From contig CALEXX010000010.1 of NCBI GenBank assembly GCA_937925095.1, positions 10,646 to 74,645 of the forward strand: 64,000 nt of DNA. Reading direction: 5' to 3'. This document shows, piece by piece, positions 9,228 through 16,656 of this stretch. A program made the position numbers and the translations under genes. This stretch comes from an uncultured Leptotrichia sp. (GTDB lineage Bacteria > Fusobacteriota > Fusobacteriia > Fusobacteriales > Leptotrichiaceae). A model generated the notes under the pieces. The model saw nothing but the letters and a program-made list of their open reading frames with translations. It was not told the DNA's origin and did not search any database. Each line of letters starts with the position of its first letter. The stretch's first letter is position 1.

Positions 9228-10577
9228 TTATTCTGATTTTTTTGAAGGTACAAATCCAAATGCTACTAAAACAGCAGTTATTCCAATAATTATTCCAGAA
9301 ACTACCATTGGAGATACGTGTTTTGCCATATTTCCCAATACAATTCCAACTGTTACGAAGTCTGCATCAGAGAATGTAGTATTTGCAAATCCTAAATTTC
9401 CTAATACCGGTAATAAGATTACAGGTAGGAATGTTAATAATAATCCATTTGCAAAAGCTCCAATTGAAGCTCCTCTTCTTCCACCAGTAGCATTTCCAAA
9501 TACACCCGCTGTCGCTCCACAGAAGAAGTGAGGTACTACTCCTGGTAAAATAAGTGTCCATTTTAACATACCAAGCATAAATAATCCAACAATTCCTCCT
9601 AAAAAGCTACATAAGAATCCTATTAATACAGCATTTGGTGCATAAGGGAATACGATTGGGCAATCTAATGCAGGTTTTGCGTTTGGTACAAGTTTTTCAG
9701 AGAATCCTACAAAGGCTGGAACTATTTCTGCAAGAACAAGTCTAACTCCTGATAGGATAATATAAACTCCTGCCGCAAATGTTATAGCCTGAATAACTGC
9801 AAATACTAAGTAGTTATCTCCACCACTTAATTCAGTTTCAACATATTCTTTTCCTGCAACTAATGCCAATATCAAGTAAATTATCATCATTGTCAATGAA
9901 ATTGAAATTGAGCTGTCTCTTAAAAAACTTAAATTTTTAGGTAATTTCATTTCTTCAGTTGATTTTGAACCTTTTCCAACTAAAGATCCTACAAATCCTG
10001 ATAAAACATATCCTATTGTACTGAAATGACCAAATCCAACATCATCACTTCCAGTAATTTTTCTAACGTAAGGTTGTGCCAAAGCAGGGAATATTGCCAT
10101 TACAAGTCCTAGTGTCAATGAACCGATGATTATTAATAAAGGTCCTTCAAATCCCCCAACTTTTAATATTATTCCAATCATACATGCCATATATAGAGTA
10201 TGGTGTCCTGTCAGGAAAATATATTTTAACTTTGTAAATCTTGCTATAAAAATATTCCAGAACATTCCAAGTGCCATTATCAGTGCTGTTACTGTCCCAT
10301 ATTCTTTTAATGCCAGTGAAACAATTGCTTCATTATTAGGCACTATTCCTTGAACATGGAATCCCTGTTCAAACATACCACCCATAGGTGCTAACGAACT
10401 TACAACAAGTCCTGCTCCTCCACCTAGTACTAAAAATCCTAAAATTGTTTTAATTGTACCTTTCACTATATCTGTACCAGGTTTTTTCTGAACTAATAAC
10501 CCAATCATAGCTATTAATCCAACTAAAATTGATGGAACTTTTAAAATATCCACTATAAGAGTTAATAAACTTTTCAT
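9228..10577 (-). CDS. PTS EIIC, ascorbate (UlaA/SgaT) family
   Basis: A 449-residue polytopic membrane protein, Gly-, Ile- and Leu-rich with about ten hydrophobic segments. It starts with a helix LTLIVDILKVPSILVGLIAM and contains FKxxPGTDIVKGTIKTILGFL-type and GHHTLYM segments characteristic of the UlaA family of PTS permeases. It would import and, with IIA and IIB, phosphorylate its substrate. L-ascorbate is the known substrate of characterised members, but the operon lacks the ascorbate-6-phosphate lactonase and downstream ula enzymes, so another sugar acid or polyol is possible. AGGAGG lies before the ATG. Confidence 0.88.
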   Translation of the reverse strand: MKSLLTLIVDILKVPSILVGLIAMIGLLVQKKPGTDIVKGTIKTILGFLVLGGGAGLVVSSLAPMGGMFEQGFHVQGIVPNNEAIVSLALKEYGTVTALIMALGMFWNIFIARFTKLKYIFLTGHHTLYMACMIGIILKVGGFEGPLLIIIGSLTLGLVMAIFPALAQPYVRKITGSDDVGFGHFSTIGYVLSGFVGSLVGKGSKSTEEMKLPKNLSFLRDSSISISLTMMIIYLILALVAGKEYVETELSGGDNYLVFAVIQAITFAAGVYIILSGVRLVLAEIVPAFVGFSEKLVPNAKPALDCPIVFPYAPNAVLIGFLCSFLGGIVGLFMLGMLKWTLILPGVVPHFFCGATAGVFGNATGGRRGASIGAFANGLLLTFLPVILLPVLGNLGFANTTFSDADFVTVGIVLGNMAKHVSPMVVSGIIIGITAVLVAFGFVPSKKSE

Positions 10578-10610
10578 TTTGACCTCCTGAATTTTATTTA
10601 AATTTTATTT

Positions 10611-10880
10611 TTATTTTTTGAAATATTCTGTTAATTTTTCTTCCAGTTCAGGCATACTTATAATGCTGTCTAAAACAATTAATTTATCAGCTGGAACTGT
10701 TGCACTTTCTGCAATATCTTTTCCCATTACGAATACATCTGCCGCTCCAGGAAGTGCTGATGCCAAGTCAGAATGTTCAACTTCAGCTTCCACACCAATT
10801 TTCTTAAGAACCTTCTTAATGTTCATTTCCACCATAAAGCTGCTCCCTAATCCAGATCCGCAAACTGCCATAATTTTCAT
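10611..10880 (-). CDS. PTS EIIB, ascorbate/lactose-type
   Basis: An 89-residue IIB protein that passes phosphate from IIA to the imported sugar. The phosphorylated cysteine is C7 in VCGSGLGSSF, the P-loop of the lactose/cellobiose-like IIB fold used by UlaB. It sits between the IIA and IIC genes, 33 bases before IIC, with AGGAGG upstream of its ATG. Length and motif match stand-alone IIB subunits. Confidence 0.9.
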   Translation of the reverse strand: MKIMAVCGSGLGSSFMVEMNIKKVLKKIGVEAEVEHSDLASALPGAADVFVMGKDIAESATVPADKLIVLDSIISMPELEEKLTEYFKK

Positions 10881-10922
10881 AACTGTCTCCTCCTAATTTT
10901 TATATATTTTTTGTTTTTTAAT

Positions 10923-11354
10923 CTAATATTTTTTTATAATTTCCAATATTTCATCATAATCTTTTGAATTTATAAGTTTTTCAATACTTTCATCATCCTG
11001 AAATAATTCCATTAACTGCATAAGAGTTTCCAAATGACTATTTGCATCCTTAGTTGCCAGCACAAATATCAGCTGAACTTTAGAATCCCCATAATACACA
11101 GGTTCGTTAAGTTTCAAAAGGCTGACTCCTGTTCCCAATGTTCCGTCTTCAGGTCTTGCATGCGGCATTGCCAAATTTTCTCTTAAAATAACGTAGAAAC
11201 CTATTTTTTCAATGCTTTCTATCATAGCTTTAATATAATTTTCCGTTATTATATTTTTTTCCAGTAAAGGCTTTCCTGTAATTCTGACACTTTCTTTCCA
11301 GTCTGATACTGAATCCATTATTTGTATATTACCCTCAAGTATTTTTTCTAACAT
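10923..11354 (-). CDS. PTS EIIA, mannitol/fructose-type (UlaC-like)
   Basis: A 143-residue IIA domain protein. The active-site histidine is H65 in LAMPHARPEDG, the standard IIA-Ntr/Mtl motif, and the chain has the alternating helix-strand pattern of the family. It would receive phosphate from HPr and hand it to the IIB protein encoded next. Its ATG lies seven bases inside the end of the regulator gene, with AAAGGA as ribosome site, so the two are coupled. The same IIA fold is repeated at the C-terminus of the regulator. Confidence 0.9.
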   Translation of the reverse strand: MLEKILEGNIQIMDSVSDWKESVRITGKPLLEKNIITENYIKAMIESIEKIGFYVILRENLAMPHARPEDGTLGTGVSLLKLNEPVYYGDSKVQLIFVLATKDANSHLETLMQLMELFQDDESIEKLINSKDYDEILEIIKKY

Positions 11355-13414
11355 ACGAGTTCCTTTCTGAAGTATTCTTCCAATTCTTTATAATCTATTA
11401 TTTTTGATATTTTTTCAATAAAATTATATTTTGTAATTAATTCAAACAAGTCATTTAAAATACCTAAATGTTCTGTATTATTAGTAGTTGCAAAACTTAA
11501 GAATATATTTGCTCCTTTTCCATTTGGAAATAACACTTTTTCTTTTACAACTAACAATGAAATTCCGGCTTTTAGAACATTTTCTGAAATAGGTGCATGC
11601 GGAATTGCCATTCCTTCCTCAATAACGATATATGCTCCATGTTTTTCAATCAATTTTATCATTTCCTCTATATAATCGTGCCTAATAACATTATTTTTTT
11701 CCAATATTTCTCCAGCTTTATTTATTGCTTCCTTCCAGTCTTTAACCTGATCTACAAATTGGACATTATTTCTATTAAGCATTTCTTTTAAAATAATTCC
11801 TACTTCTGATAAATCATCAATTATTTTATTTTCCAGCTTATTTTTCAGTTCATTTACAAGTTTATCCTTATCCTTTATAGTTACATTATTTTCTATTATA
11901 TCCATTATTTGCTTCAAAGAAACTTTTGTTATATTTTTTCGTATCCCATATTTTGATAAAAGAATAAAATCTTCCTCTTTAGGCAATGGATTTATTTTTA
12001 CAACAGGAATGTCATAATTTTCTTCCAAATCAATAGTAGATAAAATTAAATCAATATTTGCATAATTAGGCATTGAAGTTTTTATCAGGTAGTATGGTAA
12101 CACGTCTACAATATCCAAGTCATAGTTTTCCTTCAAGCTGTGTTCAAGTACCTTTGAGCTTCCATAACCTAATCCACAAATCAATATTACTTTTTTAGTT
12201 TTTCCGCAAGTATTTCTTTCAATGGAAGCCTTTATATGAAACCCCATAAGAGCGATCTCATCTTCAGGAAACTTCACTTCAAAAAGCTCTTCAACTTCCT
12301 GTACAGCTTTATTTACCACATCTAAAATAGGATCTTTTTCTATAATCAGTTCCTGAAAAACTGAATTTGTAATTTGAATATTATTTTTAATCCTGTACAT
12401 AGCAGGCTTTATATGATATAAAAGTCCATTATAAAGTATTTCATCACGTGTCAAGTCTGTTTTCACAATTTTACTTACTTTAGAAATCATCTTTTTTATA
12501 ATTAGTTCCTCATTTATCCAACCTTCAAATGAATTATTTTTTAAACTGTTTATATTTATTCCCATTATCAAGTCAGTTATTTCAAGTAACATTTCAGATT
12601 TTATTTCATTTTTATTCAGAATTTTTTGTAAAATCTTTTCAATTTTTTGATACTCTTCCGTATGAATTAAAAATTTCTTTGCAGTTAAATCCTTTTCATT
12701 TTCTTGAAATTTTTCAGAATTTAATAGAAGTAAAACATAAGAAAATATTTTATTGTAACTTTCTTCATTTATATTTAAAAACATTACCTTTTCAATTTCT
12801 ACAATAAATTTTTTTGCATTTTCTATATTTTTTTGTTTAATATATTTGAAGAAATAACGAAGAACCTGTGTTTTAACTATTTTTGAAGTTTTTTTATTAT
12901 TAAGGAAATCAAATATCTTCTCTAAAAGTTCAATTTTCTTTATAAGAATTTCTTGAAAGTTGCCCTTAATACGATAACCTTTATTATTTTTATAAACTAC
13001 TTCAATTCCCTGGTTTTTGTATTTTTCCGACATCTGCTTTAAATCTTTTTTTATCGTTGTTCTGGATATTTCAAGTTCATCACATACTTTTGTAATATTA
13101 AGCCCTTCTGTATCAAAAAATAATATTAACTTCAAAATAGTTATTCTATCTTTAATAGATAATTTATGAATATTTTCCAAAATGTCAAACAGATTTTTGA
13201 AATCCTGATCAGTGTCAAGAGAAATACTATTTTTATCCTTTTCGGTAATTTTGTAATCAAGTAATCGTAAAATGCTGTCAATATTATTAATATAATATCT
13301 GGCAGCCCGATCTGAAACACTATATTTCTCAGATATTAATTTGAAAGTATATTTTTTCCCTTTAATAAGATTATTTAATATCTCAGTTTCCCTGTAATTC
13401 AACATATTCTTCAC
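11348..13414 (-). CDS. PRD-containing PTS regulator with EIIB- and EIIA-like domains
   Basis: A 688-residue BglG/MtlR-type transcription regulator. Helix-turn-helix segments lie near residues 10-50 and 105-130 (ITKVCDELEISRTTIKKDL), so DNA rather than RNA binding is likely. Two PRD domains follow, with candidate phosphorylated histidines such as H334 and H393 in the second. An EIIB-like domain has C413 in LICGLGYGSSK, and a C-terminal EIIA-like domain has H606 in MAIPHAP. PTS phosphorylation of these sites would tie operon expression to substrate transport. It heads the operon and is probably autoregulated. Confidence 0.9.
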   Translation of the reverse strand: MKNMLNYRETEILNNLIKGKKYTFKLISEKYSVSDRAARYYINNIDSILRLLDYKITEKDKNSISLDTDQDFKNLFDILENIHKLSIKDRITILKLILFFDTEGLNITKVCDELEISRTTIKKDLKQMSEKYKNQGIEVVYKNNKGYRIKGNFQEILIKKIELLEKIFDFLNNKKTSKIVKTQVLRYFFKYIKQKNIENAKKFIVEIEKVMFLNINEESYNKIFSYVLLLLNSEKFQENEKDLTAKKFLIHTEEYQKIEKILQKILNKNEIKSEMLLEITDLIMGININSLKNNSFEGWINEELIIKKMISKVSKIVKTDLTRDEILYNGLLYHIKPAMYRIKNNIQITNSVFQELIIEKDPILDVVNKAVQEVEELFEVKFPEDEIALMGFHIKASIERNTCGKTKKVILICGLGYGSSKVLEHSLKENYDLDIVDVLPYYLIKTSMPNYANIDLILSTIDLEENYDIPVVKINPLPKEEDFILLSKYGIRKNITKVSLKQIMDIIENNVTIKDKDKLVNELKNKLENKIIDDLSEVGIILKEMLNRNNVQFVDQVKDWKEAINKAGEILEKNNVIRHDYIEEMIKLIEKHGAYIVIEEGMAIPHAPISENVLKAGISLLVVKEKVLFPNGKGANIFLSFATTNNTEHLGILNDLFELITKYNFIEKISKIIDYKELEEYFRKELVC

Positions 13415-13425
13415 CTTTCTATAAT

Positions 13426-13457
13426 AATGATACCTTAATAAATTGAAATAATCAATT
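13426..13457 (-). promoter_or_regulatory. Promoter and inverted repeat upstream of the PTS operon
   Basis: On the minus strand TTGATT (13449-13454) and TATCAT (13426-13431) are 17 bases apart. A palindrome AAATTGA-N5-TCAATTT (13439-13457) covers the -35 box and part of the spacer. That is a plausible site for an activator or repressor, for example the operon's own PRD regulator. Confidence 0.5.
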
Positions 13458-13580
13458 TAAATAACATTTCAAAGATATTTGAAAAAATGTTACCCCCCTT
13501 TTTTCTTTTCCTGTTTTTCTTAACTGGGAGGAATCCAGATAATATATTCATCCTTATTTATGTGAAGATTCATAACAAAA

Positions 13581-13805
13581 AAAGAGGCTGTCTCAAAATT
13601 GAAAAAATACACAAAACATATTTATTCATTTACTAGAATTTCACTTATACAAAACAGTCATTCATAAAGAAAAAGTCAAAATACACCTGAAAAATCAGGT
13701 TGTTGACTTTTTCTAAATTCATTTCCAGTTTTGCATTGTGAAATTCTAAATAATTCATAAATATAGTTTTTACAGTATTTTTTAATTTTTGAGACAGCTC
13801 CCTTT
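13581..13805. mobile_element. Intact foldback MITE, about 225 bp
   Basis: Near-identical terminal inverted repeats read GAGGCTGTCTCAAAA at the left end and, on the other strand, GGAGCTGTCTCAAAA at the right end; each is followed by a related A-rich stretch. The interior folds on itself as well: TAGAATTTCAC pairs with GTGAAATTCTA, AGAAAAAGTCAA with TTGACTTTTTCT, and CCTGA with TCAGG at the tip. There is no coding capacity, so mobilisation would need a transposase in trans; the GGCTGTCTCAAAA end is reminiscent of IS1182-like ends (from memory). It lies 29 bases past the stop of leuS and fills most of a 419-base gene-free stretch. Confidence 0.8.
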
Positions 13806-13833
13806 CATTATTTAGTCAAATTAATAATTATTT

Positions 13834-16521
13834 TTATCCTTTTACCACAATATTTACCAATTTATTTGGCACAACAATTACTTTTACAATTTCTTTTCCT
13901 TCTACAGCTTTCTTTATCTTTTCCGAATCAAAAGCCAGTTTTTCATATTCCTCTTTTGGAAGTCCTATTTTTGCCGGTATTGTTTCACGGATTTTTCCAT
14001 TTATCTGAACAACAAGATTCATTTTATGTTCCTTTGTCAGTTCTTCCTCAAATGTAGGCCATTCTTCCTCAAAAGTAAACGTTGTATTCCCTATAATTTC
14101 CCACAGTTCATCAGCAATATGAGGGGCAAAAGGTGCAATTAGAAGTATAACCTTGTCCAGTACTTCCTTCCATATTTTTCTTGATTCTGTAGAAACATCA
14201 TTTTTATCGATTACTTCCTGTTTGTAAGTAGTCATATCATTCAGAAGTTCCATAACAGCTGCAATCGCAGTATTAAAGTGGAAGTCATCCTCTATGCTTT
14301 CAGTAACCTTCTTAACTGTCTGATGTAATTTTTTCTGTATTTCTTCATCTTTTTCACTTCTTTTGCTTAAATCAATTCCGTAATTATTTTCTTTTCCAGC
14401 ATTTTTATCAGCAAATTCAAACGAATCGGAAATAATCAGGAATAATCTGTTTATAAATCTGTAAGCTCCTGCCAGCCCATTTACATTCCATTCAAGTTCT
14501 TTTTCAGGCGGTGCAGCAAATAATGTAAAGACTCTTGCAGGATCTGCTCCATATTCTTTTACAATTTCTTCAGGATCTACCCCATTATTTTTAGACTTAC
14601 TCATTTTTTCAACTTTTACAGTAAGTTCCTCTCCAGTTGATTTAGAGAATGCTTTTGTATCCTTTATTTCAACATCTTTAGGGAAATAGAACTTTCTTTC
14701 ATTTTGCGAATAATATGAAGGCCCTAAAACCATTCCTTGTGTAAGCAGTCTCTTAAACGGCTCATTTGTTTCCACAAGTCCCATATCTCTCAATGCTTTA
14801 TGGAAGAATCTCGCATAAAGAAGGTGCATTACCGCATGTTCTATTCCACCGATATACTGATCCACAGGAGTCCAGCTGTCTGCATTTTCTTTTTCAAAAG
14901 GTTTTTCAGCATTATGTGAATCCAGATATCTCAGATAGTACCACGAAGAATCAACGAAAGTATCCATTGTATCAGTTTCCCTTCTACCTTTTTTCCCGTT
15001 TGGCAGAGTAACATTTTTAAATTCTTCAGAAGTTTCAAGCGGATTTCCTTTTCCGTTAAATTCAATATCAGTTGGCAATTTTACAGGTAAGTTTTCCTTT
15101 TCTTCCAAGTGAATATTTCCGTCTTCATCGTAAATTACAGGAATAGGAGTTCCCCAGTATCTCTGTCTGCTTATTAACCAGTCGTGAAGTCTGTAATTTA
15201 CAGTTTTCTTTCCTTTTCCTTCTTTTTCAAGTTTTTCAGTTATTTTTATTTTTGCTTCTGTATTTTTTGTCCCATCAAATTCATCTGAATTAACTAGAAT
15301 TCCATTTAAAGTGTATGCCCCTTCCATGTCTTCAACAACTATCTTTTCAGGATTTCCGTCTTTATCAACTGGATTTATAACTATTCTTATAGGAAGGTTA
15401 TATTTTTTTGCAAAGAAAAAGTCTCTTTCATCATGTGCAGGAACCGCCATAACTGCCCCTGTTCCATAATCCATTAATACATAGTTTCCTATCCATAAAG
15501 GTACTTTTTCATTATTTACAGGATTTATAACATAAAGTCCTGTAAACATTCCTTCTTTTTCCTTGTCTTCTGCTGTACGGTTTATTTTGTCTTCGTTTAT
15601 CATTTTATCAACAGTAGCTTTTAATGAAGGATTTTCTTTTAAGACAATTTCTTCAACAATTGGATGTTCAGGTGCAATTACAGCATAAGTTACACCAAAC
15701 AGAGTGTCTGCCCTTGTTGTAAATACAGGAATTATAACTTCTCCATTATTTCCTATGTTCAGATTACTTTCTTTATCCTGACTGTTACTGTCAAATTTGT
15801 AATCAAGTACAAAATTTATTTCGCTTCCTGTAGACTTTCCAATCCAGTTTTTCTGCATTGCAAGAACTTTATCCGGCCAGTGCCCCTTCAGTTCTTCATG
15901 TCCCTGAAGCAGTTCTTCTGCATAGTCAGTTATTTTCAAATACCATTGTGAAAGTTCTTTCTGTATTACATCTGTTTTACTGTGTCTCCAACATTTTCCA
16001 TCTTCAACCTGCTCATTTGCTAAAACTGTATTACAGTCAGGACACCAGTTTACATAAGATCTCTTTTTGTAAACAAGTCCTTTTTTATACATTTCTATAA
16101 AGAACAGCTGATTCCATTTATAGTATTCAGGAGTGTATGTGCTTATTTCCCTGTCCCAGTCATATGAAAGCCCCATTAGTTTAAGCTGTCTTCTCATATT
16201 GTCAATATTAGCTTTTGTCCACTGGCCAGGGTGTGCTCCATTATCAATTGCGGCATTTTCAGCGGGAAGTCCAAAACTGTCCCATCCGAATGGGTGCAAT
16301 ACATTAAAACCTTTCATTTTCTTATATCTTGCAATGGCATCTCCTATGGCGTAGTTTCTTAAATGCCCCACATGCAGCTTTCCAGAAGGATAAGCAAACA
16401 TTTCAAGAGTATAGTAGTTCTGTTTTCCCTCTACTTTATTTTCACTTTTAAAAACATTCTTTTCCTGCCATTTTTCCTGCCACTTTTTTTCAATTTCCGA
16501 CGGTTTGTATTCTTTTACCAT
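13834..16521 (-). CDS. leuS: Leucyl-tRNA synthetase
   Basis: The 895-residue class I synthetase charges tRNA-Leu and edits mischarged products. HVGH (residues 50-53, in YPSGKLHVGHLRNY) is the HIGH box and KMSKSKNNG the KMSKS loop. The CP1 editing domain lies between, with TTRADTLFGVTY and the GTGAVMAVPAHDERD motif. Length and domain order are those of bacterial LeuRS. No T-box precedes it; a sigma-70 promoter lies at 16617-16645. The best ribosome site (AAAGGAG) is about 27 bases before the ATG with a small hairpin between. Confidence 0.97.
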   Translation of the reverse strand: MVKEYKPSEIEKKWQEKWQEKNVFKSENKVEGKQNYYTLEMFAYPSGKLHVGHLRNYAIGDAIARYKKMKGFNVLHPFGWDSFGLPAENAAIDNGAHPGQWTKANIDNMRRQLKLMGLSYDWDREISTYTPEYYKWNQLFFIEMYKKGLVYKKRSYVNWCPDCNTVLANEQVEDGKCWRHSKTDVIQKELSQWYLKITDYAEELLQGHEELKGHWPDKVLAMQKNWIGKSTGSEINFVLDYKFDSNSQDKESNLNIGNNGEVIIPVFTTRADTLFGVTYAVIAPEHPIVEEIVLKENPSLKATVDKMINEDKINRTAEDKEKEGMFTGLYVINPVNNEKVPLWIGNYVLMDYGTGAVMAVPAHDERDFFFAKKYNLPIRIVINPVDKDGNPEKIVVEDMEGAYTLNGILVNSDEFDGTKNTEAKIKITEKLEKEGKGKKTVNYRLHDWLISRQRYWGTPIPVIYDEDGNIHLEEKENLPVKLPTDIEFNGKGNPLETSEEFKNVTLPNGKKGRRETDTMDTFVDSSWYYLRYLDSHNAEKPFEKENADSWTPVDQYIGGIEHAVMHLLYARFFHKALRDMGLVETNEPFKRLLTQGMVLGPSYYSQNERKFYFPKDVEIKDTKAFSKSTGEELTVKVEKMSKSKNNGVDPEEIVKEYGADPARVFTLFAAPPEKELEWNVNGLAGAYRFINRLFLIISDSFEFADKNAGKENNYGIDLSKRSEKDEEIQKKLHQTVKKVTESIEDDFHFNTAIAAVMELLNDMTTYKQEVIDKNDVSTESRKIWKEVLDKVILLIAPFAPHIADELWEIIGNTTFTFEEEWPTFEEELTKEHKMNLVVQINGKIRETIPAKIGLPKEEYEKLAFDSEKIKKAVEGKEIVKVIVVPNKLVNIVVKG

Positions 16522-16609
16522 TTGTATTCACGACTATAAAAGTCTTTTCTCCTTTCATTTCATATATACTTCCAGTTTTAATTTAACATATCTTAATAAC
16601 TCTATATTT

Positions 16610-16645
16610 GTTATACAGTATAACATTTCAAGGTTAATTTTTCAA
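16610..16645 (-). promoter_or_regulatory. leuS promoter overlapped by a perfect palindrome
   Basis: On the minus strand TTGAAA (16640-16645) and TATACT (16617-16622) are 17 bases apart. GTTATACAGTATAAC (16610-16624) is a perfect 7-1-7 palindrome covering the -10 box and the expected start point. It could be an operator, or simply a symmetric -10 region. Confidence 0.6.
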
Positions 16646-16656
16646 TGATTGTTGGG

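Noticed and set aside
16522..16656. T-box leader of leuS
   Set aside because: No T-box sequence, specifier stem or terminator/antiterminator lies between the promoter and the ATG.
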